Shown here: in pieces, positions 10,837 to 24,219 of the stretch | Numbering within the stretch: position 1 is the stretch's first letter | Layout of the letters: the number at the start of each line of letters is the position of its first letter | Source of the DNA: Mariannaea sp. PMI_226 | Lineage: Eukaryota > Ascomycota > Sordariomycetes > Hypocreales > Nectriaceae | Direction of reading: 5' to 3' | DNA: 64,000 nucleotides | Assembly (NCBI GenBank): GCA_024336345.1 | Contig: JANFOG010000001.1 | Coordinates: forward strand, 4,278,001-4,342,000 | Position numbers and translations under genes: made by a program | The notes under the pieces: generated by a model | What the model was told of the DNA's origin: nothing | Database searches by the model: none | What the model saw: only the letters and a program-made list of their open reading frames with translations

Positions 10837-13800
10837 GGTGGATGGCGAACGACGAGAAGAAAGAAGAAGAAGAAATAGACAACACAAAGAAACGAAAAGG
10901 TCAAAGGAGAGAATAAGCCAAGACCAACGTCAGGCCGCCGTTTGGCTTTATCAGATGAAGGAGTAGCGGTGGAGCTACCTTAATACTTCAACAAGACCTT
11001 GAATTGTGAAGTAGCTCTGCCGTCCCGTCCTCCTAGTTCGAAACTTCAAACCGCCGCGGCCATGCCTGTCATTTTATCCTTGCGTAAAACGACATTACAT
11101 AGGTGCTGGGGAGTTGCGGTTGAAGGAGTAGCCAAGCATCCCCTACCACGTGGGAAGCTATATGCTTGGCCACACCTTAGTAACGAGTGAACGGCGGGGT
11201 TGATGGCATGAGGCTTTCGATGAGGCCAGAGCAGAGCGATGGGGGGTGGAGTTTGGGATTATGGCCTTTTGGACTTTTGAAACCAGTCATCGGGGATTCA
11301 ACTAGAGGCTACTCCGAACATAGGACATAGTCTACTACTGTATGTACACCCTACCTACTTAGACAACCATGGCATCTGTTGAGTCGAGTGGAGCAAATGG
11401 GATCGAACTCCTTGCGTCATGTCAGGCACAAAACCTTGAGCTCCAGGTTGAGCCTCTGCCAAATTCGACACTCGGGAAATTTTTCTACACAGAACCGGCA
11501 GTTCAATACTGAGAGCAGGGGCTTCGTGCGTGGGTCGGCGATCCATCGTCTCTCTTCACGTTGCATCATGCCGTGATTTGTTCTGCATTGGGAAAAGCAT
11601 CGGCCCACGTGTGAGGCGGCTGATGAAGGATTTCATCCAGTCTTTTTTTCTTTTTCTCCTTGCCCAATTCTACATAAGGTACGGAGTACGTAGGCTGGGC
11701 AATTATCTCGCCAACTGCGGACGGTATTTGCACACGCACTTCTCGGCGCCACTCTAAGTTACCTAGTTTGTTTTCATCCATCTGCCGCAATCACCGGATT
11801 ATCCAGCCAACACCCTACCAAGATTCCGGTCCAGTCAGCACATACCACACACACACAAACCCCCCCACGGGCACGTAACCAGGAAGACATCCAGGGGTTC
11901 AGGACTTGTCAGATGATTGTGGGTTCACTTTAGTTCATTGCCGCTCATAAATGTGGCAAAATAGCACACGCGACGATCCATCCATCATTGAATCATCGTA
12001 CCCGGTTCCGCGAGCAAAGTTAGTTTAAAGTACTTATGCCATGCTGTCTGTCCAATCAATAGAAGCGACAACGCCGAGAGAAGACCCTAGGCAGACCGAG
12101 TAGCAGCACATTGAGCTTCCCTGTTGGCCCCAAAGTGCATAGCCAAAGTAACTACATCGGAGCAAAACCGTTAACTATCCAATTAATCACAAGGTACAAG
12201 GAAACGGCGGAAAGGACATTGGATGATCTGCCCCCCGATTTGGGACAAGAATCTTTTTTGAACATCCCTGTTTGTGCACACTATTTTATATCTCCGCCCT
12301 ATTAGACCGAGAAGACTCATGGCCCGGGCGCGACCCTGAGTATGACTAGCAACATCAAGCAGCGCACGTGCGGGGAACTAACAGCTCCTTGTGGCCATCT
12401 CCAATTGGAATTTACTCGAGGCGGGACGGTAAAGATGGGGTCATGGGGGTTAGTTAAGCGGAAGACTTCGCCCGGCTATATCCAATGCGGGAGGTGATTG
12501 GGCCTAGTCCAGGACCCTGAAGATGCCTCAACTTCCGGCCCGGTAAACCGTACATAAATTGTAGATATATATCTGCAAGACAATTTCTCCCCTAGAGCTG
12601 CTACTGTACGTACGGTAGTACCGTAGTAATCTAGACCCTATATAGTACTCAGTGGGCTGCCACCAAACTCACTGGATGGCTGAATCAGATTAGTTCATAA
12701 TACGCAGTTCTCAATAAAGGTCTCGACCATTTCTCTGGCCAACCGTGAGTACTTTAAACACGCCCCCCCCTCCCCTTCCCATCAGGACGCGGGATGCAAA
12801 AGATGCTAGGATATATTTGGGGTGCGCGGGTGGGTAACTCCCGATTTCATTATCAAGCGAACAGTAGATGTAGGATTGCCGTTTTTTTTATTTGAACCCA
12901 AAGACGGAAGGTCTGCCTCTTCATTATCTCGATTTCTCTTTACTCTTTGAAAAGGAACCCGGGCGTCGAGGTCATTCGGCCACTTGTTCTGAAATTACAG
13001 CTCACAGGCATGGGTTTTGTGCGCGCTGCAAGGGCATGGTTCAGATGAGCTGACATCTCTTCGCAGGATAGGTGTGTATGCCTGATTTTTTTTCTTCTTT
13101 CTGCTTTTTCCTTTTTCATCAACTGGCCATTTGGATGCTAGGAGAGACCAAATCGCTGACTCTTGGCTGGTTTCTCTCCTGTGGTTGGAAATTCTTGATC
13201 CACAATCATTCTATCGCCCTCATGGCGGAAACGTGCCGCTGTCAGAGGTCTTGGCTTCACACTGGTCTTCGATCAATCTCACGCGAGAATAGTGTGCAAA
13301 ACTAGACTATCTTACCACCGGTGTTCAACACGTGCGGTCGATCATGTTGCGCGAGAATGTCTGCAGCCTCCAGTGAAATCACCTCAGATGCGGCCCATCT
13401 GAAGCCCACTTACTCTTTTGACTCATCAGGTTCATTTTCCTAATCCAGATGACTGACTAGTTGTCACGATTCTCAAATTGTTTAGGATTCTATTAATCAG
13501 ATAGGACTATCCGTATTGAGGTAGGATAAAGGGTTATCAAGTATCTCATCGCGCATATCCAATCAACAATAGGTAGTGACACAAGCTATTATCCATATAC
13601 GGAAATTCATCAATTAATAAATTAGGTAAGCCACATCATTACCTATCAAGTCATTGGGGAGTGGTAGGCCAGACAATAAACGCACGAATACACAGCAAAG
13701 GAAGAGAGAAAGAATGGTAATGAATGAGAAGAGTGGGAGTAGAGACAGATTTGGTATATAAATTCCATGCTGGCAAAGTAGTTATTGGTCTTATTCGGTT

Positions 13801-14545
13801 TTGTGTTCGAGATGACCCCCTAACAGGCTTGCAAATGACTCGGGGACAGAGTTGAGCTCCGCCATTTCCGCTTCAGACAATTTCTAATATTGTGATTCTA
13901 TTATTAGTTTAGGTCGTTCGTATTTTGGATTGGAAGCTAGTGTTTGCCCAGCTTGGGTACCCAGCTCACTTGTCTTTCACAGCACAATTTACTTGTTGCA
14001 TCCAATGAAGCGATCGTCAACCCACCGGTCCGTACCCAGATCACGCTACATTACCTTTAACTAACGACACAGATTCACCAAGGGAAACAAACAGTTCTTG
14101 TGAGGAGTTTATCACATCTTAGTTTGGCATCATGGAAAGACGATAGATTCTTTGGCAATACCATGTCTAACCAGAAAGAATAAATGCAACGCCTCTATCT
14201 TTATCTTTAAAACAACAAATAAATGGACCGTTCAAGAAACACGGGCCCTCTATACAGACTGCCAACCGGTAATGAATCTTTCTTTCTCTATCCGTTGCCG
14301 ACCAATCTGGAAATGCATCAATCTTAGCCCCCATGTTTTCCAATGGGGTTCGCGATGTGACCCCGCCTGAATGCTAGCTCGGCCGATAGTCGATGAAGGT
14401 TGAACTTTTGAGAATCATAGAGTTACCAACCTATTATCAGCGAACTAGTTTTGTTTGCTTGAAATACCATTGGGTGGTTTGTCTCACCCACCCGCTGGTC
14501 GTGCCGTGACTCCCTCTCGAAAAGAGCCATCAGAGACCCTGCCGC
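10837..14545. other. 3.7-kb gene-poor region
   Basis: No frame above about 77 codons and no recognisable domain. It contains polypyrimidine runs (about 11641-11660 and 13079-13120), a GTACGGAGTACG palindrome at 11679-11690, an inverted repeat TACGGTA/TACCGTA at about 12610-12624, and CACGTG at about 11147. It is likely regulatory or neutral intergenic DNA. Confidence 0.5.
11679..11690. repeat. Short palindrome GTACGGAGTACG
   Basis: GTAC arms flank a three-base centre. The same 12-mer occurs in reverse complement at 38937-38948, and its 11-base core again at 56146-56156. Function is unknown. Confidence 0.55.
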
Positions 14546-14791
14546 TTAGGACCACCACCATCTGCTGGCGCTTTGCCGCTTGAGATCGTTAAACTTCTCG
14601 GAGAACGTCGCGCGCTGCTGCTCGCTGATGCTGCTCCCCACGGCGTTGAGGACCTTCAGATGTTCCTTCTTCAAGTCCTCAAATCCCGCATCGAGCTCCT
14701 TGTGCCAAGGGTAGAGAACGAAGACTTGGAAACACAAGGCGGAACTGGCAACCAAGAAGTTGGTAACTGAGATGGCTCGCGTGACTATCAT
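14546..14791 (-). CDS. Small single-pass membrane protein, 81 residues
   Basis: A single-exon frame of 81 residues. Residues 8-27 are a hydrophobic segment preceded by one Arg (MIVTRAIS), followed by the compact FVLYPWHKELD turn and a charged amphipathic helix (FEDLKKEHLKVLNAV). The pattern of a short N-terminus, one membrane helix and a YPWH turn followed by a coiled-coil-like helix resembles small mitochondrial inner-membrane proteins conserved in ascomycetes. I recall similar uncharacterised proteins but cannot assign a function. The start chosen is the ATG at 14791: the frame stays open 30 bases further, but only with a GTG. Its coding look (strong amphipathic pattern, family-like motif) sets it apart from chance frames around it. 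Confidence 0.62.
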   Translation of the reverse strand: MIVTRAISVTNFLVASSALCFQVFVLYPWHKELDAGFEDLKKEHLKVLNAVGSSISEQQRATFSEKFNDLKRQSASRWWWS

Positions 14792-16822
14792 GGTTTCTGG
14801 GGGGGCGGTCGATGACCTCACACAGATTTCGTTAAAATATGTGCTGGTTGGTCTGTTCTATGTCGAGAAATGGCTCTGTCTCTCAAGACCCGGCCAGGGA
14901 GATTAGGATTGACGTAGACAGGATCGTAATCAGATATGGTATTGCTGGAATCGACCGTAACGAGTCTGGAGAGGATACACCTGTTGGGCACGATGTCCAA
15001 GTCGTATGGCTAGGTTCAACAGAGGTTCCAAGGCACAGCTCACGTCACACACGCAATTGGCAAAATTGGAAAAAAAAATTCTGAAGGGTCGAGGACAAGA
15101 TCGGTGATATTCTCCGGCACCGGTAACGCCCGCAGAGTCACATGGGTTCGGTCCGAGGCCAAATGGTAGAAAGTGGCCTGATTTCGAAATATCGGGCATT
15201 GCGTATAAGTGGGCTTGTCGAGGTGAATGGCCAATGGCCTCACCCAATGCTGGTTTCGTCAACAACAAAAAGGAAGCATCCTCTGTTGATTGGATAACTC
15301 TATCGTGCATGTCGCGTGGCAGCCATGATCTAATTACTTCAGAGGGCTCAATTGAATGGCTTTCGGTGTCTTGAGGAAGTGTTGACAGGGAGTCCCAGGG
15401 CCGCCGGAGTCGCCGTGCACCACCATGAATGAGGAAGCTCCTTGCTGGGAATACAATTAGAGCAACCAGCCCCGGAACAGCCTTCAGTTTAAATCTTCCC
15501 TGCAAATACCGATGGTTACGTCATATTCCTAAGCATGTATCTCATCCGGACTCTTTCTCCGGAACACAATTTCCCTTGAGCCGTAGCGAGCCAAGTCCAC
15601 AAACACTGGCCGATGGTTGATCCCCAGAACTGGCCCCGGCCCTGGGGAAACCAATTACAGACCTTCGCAATCGAGTTAGCTCTAATGAAAGGTTTTTTAA
15701 ATTCATCTTTTCTACACTGGCTTCCCCGCAGGGAAGTCTCAATTGTCGATGTAATGCAAAACTCCCGTCTCTGTGCTCTGACCTACGCAAGTGGTCACAC
15801 ACGTTTCATCTATCCCCAGAATGGCATAACATACAACATTCACTAACTTCGAGAGGTCCCGGTATTGTTCATCGTAGCTCTCCGCTCTACTATCCCTTTC
15901 GCGGTCCTAAGGCAAGTGGAGTGTACCGGGCTCCATATCACCCCCAGCTGGCCAAAAGCGAAATTAGATAGTCACTTGCATCAAATAACAGAGGTCGATT
16001 GAGAGTTGAGAGTTGTTCTTAGAGTTATGTGATGAGGATAATCTCTTGAACTGTAGTCGGGGATATTTCTGATACATTCTACATAGGCAAAATACAGTAA
16101 AAAGTTAAGTACTTTATGCTTTGGAATATCTGATTTGCTAGCATTCTTGCTTCCACCTGCCCTTAGGACCGCAAAAAGGATGCAAGACGCAGAGAGAAGA
16201 CTGACCAACCATAACAATGATGTCTCACGATATGCGGGCCAGTTATACGAAATTGCCTTCTAAATTCATCATTTATCCGAGCTGGTGCTTTTTCAAGGTC
16301 TTGTTTTTCTTGATAGGGAATTGCTCTCAAGTTGCGTGTTGTCTTGGACGCCCGAGGTGTTACGTGAGGTTGATACCTGAGAGAGTGGTTCCCACGATAT
16401 TCTCGAGCATGAGCAACTGGGATGAATGAGAACCCAAACAGGCCGCAATAATTTTATCTCAGCATGATTAGGACTTACCGAACCAAGGCTCATTCCAAAT
16501 AAATGTCACAGCTGCGGGTGGAAGAAGCATGATCAATTGCGAGAATTTAAGTTACTTGTTCAGTGCTGAGTGCAGCTCGTTAGATACGGCTAACAGTCAG
16601 ATCTCTCTAGGCTCACAGTTGTAAATGTCCTTTCTCTAATGAGACAAAACGCTATCTAATATTGCCTTGGGGCCAGGGAAACCGAAAATCCCTTCTTGCC
16701 GCCTATAACTGCGTTGCGTCTGCTGTTTTGCATAAATGACAGCCCGATCGCTTCTTCCAGCAGCTCATGTACGTGATGCCTTCATGTAATGTCCTCCACG
16801 CACAGCCACTGGTGAAGTGCGC
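14792..16822. other. 2-kb gene-poor region
   Basis: The largest frame (14930-15505, minus, 191 codons) begins with a non-ATG codon and shows no domain or family pattern. I see nothing else I would call. Confidence 0.5.
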
Positions 16823-18849
16823 TCAGGCATCGCCTTTGCCGAGAAGGACCAAATTTGCGACGTTCATGATGGCAATGATGAGCCAAACCACGACTGAGAT
16901 AGTCGCAATAATCCACGAGTTCGCCATTGTCACATCGTCATCAGGGTTGTGCATCGATCCCACAGTGCTCCTTCTTCTTCTATCCATGACGTGGCCGATT
17001 GGGAAGCCAACTCTGTTTGAATGAACAGTCATATACTTTCGACGGCAGGTGAAATAGATCAGAGGAGCGGTGACGAACGGAAGCACGATACTAAGGACAA
17101 CTTGCGACGCGTTCAACGCAGCGGTGAGACCAGAGCGGCCGACTGCTCCGGCAATGATGATGCTGGGGGTAATGCTAATGCTTCGGGTCATGAGCCGACG
17201 TAGCCACGGTCGCATTTTCCAGTTTAGAGCTCCCTCGCTCACCATTTGACCAGCAATTGTGCAGACAATGCCTGCCGACACACCAGAGAGCAGCAGTGCC
17301 AATGCGAAGATGGTGCCTGCGACCGGCGATACGGATTCCGAAAGTAATGTATGGATGCTGAAAATGTCCGCGTCAGCTGCATCTGGGTTCCCGTACAATG
17401 AGACTCCAGCGACGATGAGAATGGCTGAGTTGACAAACAGCGCAAATGTGAAGAGGGAAATGGCCAGCTCAGCGGTGGCAAAGCGAATGGAGTAGCGGAT
17501 GGCCGCTAATGATGGTACATAAGTAGCCTTTTCATCTCCGGCATCATCTGATGATGCTGTTCGAGGAGGTGGAAGCAGCCCATGCTTCTCATCGTATGCT
17601 CGAAGACGAGGCTGCACAATTCCTGAACCAAGATAGAGACTGTGCGGCATGACTGTTGCACCAAGAATTCCACAGGCTTGGTAGAGGCTTAGAACGTGTT
17701 AGCTAGGGTTAATCATGCGAGGGATGTATATCAACCCACCCTTGTTGCTCGACCAGCGCTTTTGATGGCAAGTAGCCCTTAAAAACCTGCCCGACAGGTG
17801 TGTCCTTGATCAGAGAAAGCTGGACGCAAAAGCATACGACGACAGCAAGAACAAGGCACACGATGAAATACTCAAAGATGCGCAGGCCCTTCATTGACCC
17901 GTGGGGTCTATAAAACAACAGAATGATCATAACGTCAAGGATTGAAATGGCACATCCGGCAACCAATGGGAGTTTTGGAGCAAGCATGTTCAATCCGATA
18001 GCAAAGCCAATGACCTAGTGGGAAGGATAAGCTGTCTGTCTACATACTAGATCATTGACCCAGGGAGCATTTTTAGTTACCTCTGCGATATCTGTCGCAA
18101 TAATTGCAGCCTCTGCGAAGAGATACAGAATGATATTGAGCCATCGCGGTAAGAAAGCCCGACAGGCTTCGGCGAGGTTGAGACCGGTAACAGTTCCGAG
18201 CTTGATGCAGAGACTCTGAAGCAGAATGGCAAACAAGTTGGATAAAAGAACGATGAAGAGCAGCCTGAAGCGGTATGAAGCTCCAGCAGCGACATCTGTG
18301 GAGTAATTTCCCGGGTCGACTTGACAGAGAGATAGGTATTAGTTGAAAAGACACATCATGCTCCCCATCCTCGGGTCAGCAGCCCTGAAGGTGAACGGAT
18401 AACTTACTGTAGGCGACAGAAATCATAAATCCGGGTCCAATAAAGGAACCGTACTTGACAACGATGTCTTTAACGCGTCGAACCCGAGATTTGCCATCTC
18501 TACCCCCTGGGGCAAGTCCGTCAGGGGGTGCGGAAGATGGCGATGGAGGTGGGAGAGGAGAGGCCGAGATGGAAGCCATTTCCTCTCCCAAGCGATGGCC
18601 AATGGGTGAGACATTGACCATGCCAGGCGTGGCTCCCTCACTGCCCGGCTCTGGGTCAGTGTTCGATATGTCTGGTGCAATCGGCTTTGCGTCATCAGTC
18701 ATGCCATGCTTGTCATCTCGCTTCAGCTGACGAAAGTTGGCTCTGCCATTCAGATCCTCATTGGTGATCAAATCGTTGGAGAGAGGGTTGGGGCTTTGAT
18801 TAAGGCCGTCCCCTTCGTAAGGCTCCTCTGTGCGTGAGGTGCGGTTCAT
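16823..18849 (-). CDS. NRAMP-family divalent metal (Mn2+/Fe2+) transporter, Smf-like
   Basis: Exons 18849-18408, 18319-18081, 18014-17740 and 17687-16823 join in phase to 606 residues. Both family signatures are present: AYIDPGNYSTD (Asp149-Pro-Gly-Asn152, metal-coordinating, on helix 1, restored only by splicing exons 1 and 2) and GATVMPHSLYLGS (Met332-Pro-His334, helix 6). About eleven hydrophobic helices follow a hydrophilic N-terminus of some 120 residues rich in Ser/Pro/Asp. Helix 1b (GASYRFRLLFIVLLSN) and the IATDIAEV-x-IGFAIGLN segment also fit NRAMP. Members import Mn2+, Fe2+ and related ions with protons at the plasma membrane or endosome/vacuole; yeast SMF1/2/3 are the reference. 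The long N-terminal tail lies where yeast Smf proteins are ubiquitinated via adaptors, so it is plausibly regulatory (inference). ATG at 18849 is the first in frame; the reading frame upstream lacks another ATG. Confidence 0.95.
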
Positions 18850-19823
18850 TTTGGAAAGCCGATTGGTGATGTTGCGTGGACTCAAGCAGGAGTATTAGAA
18901 ATTGCTGAGAAGAGGCTTGAGGCGGAAGTGAATGTCGCGTGCTTCCTCAGCTGGTTGTGGCTCCTCTTAGCCTAAGAGCTTATTCCTGCAGCGCTGTCAG
19001 ATACGCTAGCAAACTCGTAGCTCGGGCAAACACGGTAGGTGGCTGGATGGATATTTTTGTCGGTCCTGGAGCACGAATGGACAGCAAGAAGCAAAGAAGC
19101 AAGAATTTAACCTTTAATATAAAACAATATGAATACTCGGTGAGTCAATGCATGGTGTGTTGTTACCGAGCTTGGCATTCTACCTTGCGGTGACATTGAG
19201 GGTTCCTGAACTCAGGGTGTTCCCGATGTTGCGGGGATGGTTCTGCGGCTCTCCCAGTAGCCGAAGTGCCGTAAGAAAAAATGGAGGATGGCGGCGGGCT
19301 TGAATCCAATCATGCACCACCATGGCCTCCCTAAAATCAATAAGCTTATCCGCGAAATCCCGACGTCAAAGCTACCAAGCTAGTCTGCTGTGATGTTGTG
19401 CGTGTTAGAGAAAATTCAGATACGACTGGTCCAATGAGGCTTCTGCTGATACCTGTAGCCAAGACCAGAATATGCCGGTGGTTGACCGTAACTTTCTCTG
19501 GCTTGCTGTACGCATTTCTCGGTGTAGAATAAAGAATATCGCACAGACGAAATAAGGGGAAATGATATCTTATCGAAGATGGGAAAACAGTAAACGTGAT
19601 CAGTTCGCGAAACAAGTCAATATCAGCTGCTCGCAATGAGTCAACTGCGTTTACAGATAAAAATGCTAACCAAGCCCAACGGGTAGAACCTTAGCGCCTC
19701 CGTGACACGAGATTGGTGAGACAACCCATTTTGGGGCTGAAGTGGCCCAAATGGAGAAAAAAAGAATTCAATAGAAAAAATTAGAAAAAGAAGGTTTCCC
19801 ATCTGAGATGAGAGGCTTTGAGC
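18850..19823. promoter_or_regulatory. NRAMP upstream region
   Basis: About 1 kb between the transporter start and tRNA-Ser. No coding frame is credible. It must hold the transporter promoter; I see no clear metal-response site. Confidence 0.45.
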
Positions 19824-19905
19824 CGACGTGGGCCTGATTCGAACAGACGCCTCCGAAGAGATATGATTTCTAGTCATACGCATTAGACCACTCTGCCACC
19901 ACGCC
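19824..19905 (-). tRNA. tRNA-Ser(AGA)
   Basis: Read on the minus strand, 82 bases fold as a class II tRNA. The acceptor stem GGCGTGG pairs with CCACGTC (one G-T wobble), followed by discriminator G. The D arm GGCAGAGTGGTCTAATGC supplies the A box, the anticodon stem is TATGA/TCATA with loop CTAGAAA (anticodon AGA at 19869-19871), a long variable arm (CTCTTCGGAG) is typical of Ser, and the T arm GTCTG-TTCGAAT-CAGGC supplies the B box. No intron. It decodes UCU and, as inosine, UCC/UCA. Confidence 0.95.
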
Positions 19906-22900
19906 TTAGGCTTGGTTGTATTGGAAGCCGTCCAATAGTTTTTACTTATACAGGCTAATTCCATATTCGGGTTTGGCAACGATCCTTCGGGCATATAAAG
20001 AGTAAGCGATGAGCATGAGGCATACTCACTTTCACATTCAGATGCCTGAGTTGAAGTAAATCATCCTATTCTTCTTCTCTTAGGAGTACGATGGTTTGCG
20101 GACGCGTATGTCTATAATAAGGACAATATCCAAGGTGAAACTGGATCTTGGCACTCCAGCCTCACCTTGTATGCCCATATTGATATGTCTGACCTTGAAG
20201 CCATTGAGGTCCTAACAAACCATACATTTCATCTCATAATCTAACAGGCAGGGTGTAAATCTCTCCAAGTCTTCCGCAATATTCCATATATATGCGGATT
20301 CACTTCGATGATACGAGAGCTTACCAACTCACCACGACCAAATCCTCCTTCACAATTGAAGAGCAAGCAGAATACATATATGCCACTTACTACCAGCCAT
20401 GATTTCGCATAAGGCGCGGAGGATTTGGCAACCAAGCTTGTGGTGCAGCGCATCAGATGTCAATCAAGCTGTCTTTGCCCGACTTGTTGTCTCCGGTGTG
20501 GATAGCCAAATAATTCTGTCACCAACCACAGTACCGGGGGGGGGTTGGTGTTTGATTGAGAATTAAATCTAATCACAAAGCTTCTAGCTGCCATCGCTCG
20601 TTAATGAGGTTAACTTGTACATGCTGAATGCCAATTGGTATATCATAGTGATGTTAAACAAGGTCCAGAAAACTCCAAAAGTAACAAAGATAGGCAACGC
20701 GGTTGTCAGAAACGCATGCAGTTTCCCAATAACATGTTTTTCCAAATCGTAGTGATTTTGATGTCGCAAAGGTACCACGCCGATGCCCGACATGAGACTT
20801 CGGTTAAGGCCCTAGCCGGCGACAACTGTTCAACTGAGGTTGGTCAAGCACGCTGCACGGCACCAACTAGCATCACCAACAGTGGGGTCGCGCAGGTATT
20901 GGTCGTTTTGACACTCGTCACGAGACTCTGTAAGTAGATGAATTCGGGATGAAATGAAGTAAAAATTTAGTGCTATCCCCAATCATCTAAACATGGTAAA
21001 TCAACTCGGCAGAAGCAAAAGCGATGCGACGTCACTGCTTCCTTGTCAAAAATGTCCAAAGACGCATCACGTCAGACAAAAATCCCTGTCAAAGCGATAG
21101 CAGAGTTCCCGGCACAGTTCCGGACCGAGAAGAAGGTCCAGTGACGTCAATGAAGCTTCTGGAACTGTGTGGCAAAATATCGATCCTGCTGGCGTTCAAT
21201 GCGGCGTCTCCTCCCAGTTCCAGTTCCTCAACCCCTCCTTTACGTCCCCCCACTCTCTCCATCCACATTTCCACTCAGTTCGGGCGGGGATCCAGCTTGC
21301 CGGGTCTCCAGCGGAGAGTTTAGAAGAGGAAAGAATGGGCAATGGGAGGAGCAATTCCTCCAACGGACAATGGAACGCATGCGGGTCTAGGACCCTGAGC
21401 GTTCATATTGGTCAACCGTGTCGCTTCCGACGAGAATCCCGAGCGACACACAGCGTGGCTGCCCACTAGCGGACAAGCCTCTCCGGCCGTCAGGAGAGTA
21501 CTAAGGTACTTGGGTGTGGCATTCTTGTACTGATGAGTGGAGCGAAATGGCGGCCCTTGGTGCATGGATGGCACCAGCACATGCAATCAAAGAGCCTCGA
21601 AAACTTTACAGACTACAGATTACAGTAGTATCCGATAGGTAACTATAGTGAGGCAGCCGAGGGAGCCCACCACTTGTGCCGAGCTGCCTGCTTAGATACA
21701 GCATCCCAAATACAACCATCCAAGTTCGCAAGGAGACAATAAAAAATCTTCAAGCCGCAATTATGTCTTGTCCATCCCAATTTTCCTCATTGTAGCTTGC
21801 CCTGATGCATGGCTGGATGACGTTGCCCCAACAAGGCATGTGATTTCACTGACGCGGCTCTACCATCCATGGTTGTCTTGTACACAAGTTCTTCTTCCAG
21901 CTCAACACAGTTGCACACCGTGAAATTGTTTCTCTAGTGGCACTACCTCTAACCTACTGTGTTTGTTGGCCTCTTGCGCCACAATAAAACTTGATAATCG
22001 CTGTGGAGTTTACGGAGTCTTAAGTCACCGGTTGGGGGGGAAGAACAGAACCCACCCAGAACAGCAAGAATGCCGTTGATTTTGTGGCTTTGCCGGGACG
22101 GCATGGTCCTGAAACCTGGGTCTCTGCCAACGCCACAAGCTCCACATGGTTGCGCAACGCTATGGAGTGTGTAACCCCCGTCAAGCCTCACGCATCATGC
22201 AGGGATGTTAGCCGAGCCCATTGTGCTTGAAGTCAGCAAATCGGGTCCTCACAAGCCAAGGAAAACGCCGTGTAGACAAGCCAGGCAACTAACTGGCTGG
22301 CTACCCAAGAAAGCTCAACCAGCCCAGTGTACTCAAAGTACTGCAGTTGGGTTGAAAACCCTGGTTGCCTACCCGATCTCGACCGTTTAATACTGGTTGC
22401 ATATTTTTTGTTTTATTTTAAGCAAGGGATGGGCGACGATGGGCGACGATCAACGACTTCACAGAAACCTTCTTAGTCAATTTTTAGAAACAGTACCGCA
22501 TCCTTTGAATGGTTAAAGTTAGTGATTCCGCAGTGTAGCTACGCATTGAAAAAGAAGCCATGGAATTACACCTTGCTGTTCTTCGGTGCCCTTAGGCAAT
22601 TCAGCACCCCGAAAATGGCCAAATTGGGTATGCAATGGGTCATCTTCAGCCTATTATCAAAGAAAGTCCATTGGATTTTGGGCATGATCGATCATAGCCT
22701 CCCCGCATCGGAGCCACAGTGAAATGGCCTAGTGGGGGGGACCTTTTCAGGTTCCATTAGCTCTCCCGAGTCCAGACTATCCGTATGGAGCGAATCGAGA
22801 CCCAGCCGTATCAGTCTTGGTATTGCCAAAAAAAACAAGGGCCCTTCCATAACGGCCCCCGGTGCGACTGAGAAAGGGAGTTCTGTGCAAGTGATGGAGG

Positions 22901-24219
22901 GGTAAAGGAATCTCCCCCACCTGGTCTCCTCCCAACCCAAACGGAAAAAGAAAATGAAAGATGGGTACAGAGCCCAAGAAGAAGCTCGATGCAGCACTGC
23001 GTAAAGAGAAATCCAACGAGGAAAGCCAACCAGTCAATGGCCATGACATGCAACACTCGCCTCCGTAACTGTGGCGGAAACGCGCAGTCTGTGAGGCCGC
23101 TTCCCCGAGGTGGCACCGCGCCGTCAAGGTACTTGACACTCTCCCCCTTGTAACAAGGTTCGAGATTCGAGATGATTCGAGGAGGCTCTCAAGATGCATC
23201 CCCCTATCGGTCGCCTTGCTCGCAACCGGATCCGCCGCGCGCGCGTGTGTGTGTGTCTGCTTTTGGCTTCTCGATCCTTCACGCCGTAGCATACAGATGG
23301 TGAGGGAACCGCTTTTGCATCGTACTATGTAGAAACCCTCTGAAAAGCGGACCGTTGTCAATTGCACTGGCTTTCAGTTTGTAAGCGCGCTCTGCATCGC
23401 GTCGTCCCCGCCTGTCAGGCGGGTCAAGGAGCAAATGCTCCGGCTCCTGGGACTCTCTGAGCCCGAATTGGATCAGACGCTCTGTGACCTGACCAGGAGT
23501 GCTAGACAAACACACGCACACATGCGGTTGTTTAGTATGGTTTTATTATTTTCTGGGGAAAAAAAAATTATATGTATTCAAAATGTCTCATGGTCGCATG
23601 CCGACCGCCATGTGGGAGGACTTTTGCCCTCTCCTTTTCCGCCATGTCTCTTTCGCCACGAGTACGCCTAGTCTGACATCTTTAGAGGGTAGTTAAGGTG
23701 TGAGGGTGTCCATTCAGATTGCACCACACCCTGTACTGTACGTTCCTTGGACATTTGATTAACCTCCGGTTGATACCCTCCACTTGCTTTCGTCGGTGGC
23801 AACTTATTGCTTCAAAAGGGCCAACATCTTGGACTCACGGCAAGCAAACAACCCGTCTATCAGCCCTACCGATCGGACCCTTCTATTACTTTGCCTTGCC
23901 TTGCCTTGCCTTGCCTTGTCTTGCTGCTCAAGCCCCTTCCTTTTATCTGCCACACAGCACACGCACAACACACAGATAAAAACCTTGTCAGCCTGCCATT
24001 TGTCAAAAGCTCGGCCTTGTTCCCATCCTTGGGCCACCTCCTCCTTTTGTCGACAACACTTCATCACCTCTCCTTCAAGGCACTCTCTTGGAAGCTAGAG
24101 CATCGTCGTCCATGTCGTTTATCCAGGAGATCCGCCCTCTCTATACTCCACTCACCGAACCTCCTCACCCTCAGTTCTAGTCTTCAAAGCTTACTGGACA
24201 ATACCTGGGCTCACGATAA
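19906..24219. other. 4.3-kb gene-poor region
   Basis: No gene I can support. A 69-codon minus frame (20584-20793) has two hydrophobic stretches, and frames at 22777-23367 and 23807-24331 lack motifs. The last part (about 23720-24219) is C/T-rich with a TTGCC microsatellite and reads like the leader of the downstream small ORF. Confidence 0.45.
23891..23920 (+). repeat. TTGCC microsatellite
   Basis: Five perfect TTGCC units plus one variant (TTGTC), within a pyrimidine-rich stretch upstream of the small Cys-rich ORF. Confidence 0.85.

Noticed and set aside
14930..15505. 191-codon minus-strand frame
   Set aside because: Begins with a non-ATG codon, shows no motif or splice partner, and its amino-acid make-up looks random.
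20584..20793. 69-codon minus-strand frame with two hydrophobic segments
   Set aside because: Could be a small membrane protein, but no upstream exon, conserved motif or leader feature supports it.
22777..23367. 196-codon minus-strand frame
   Set aside because: No ATG at its 5' end, crosses a GT/CG simple repeat and shows no domain.
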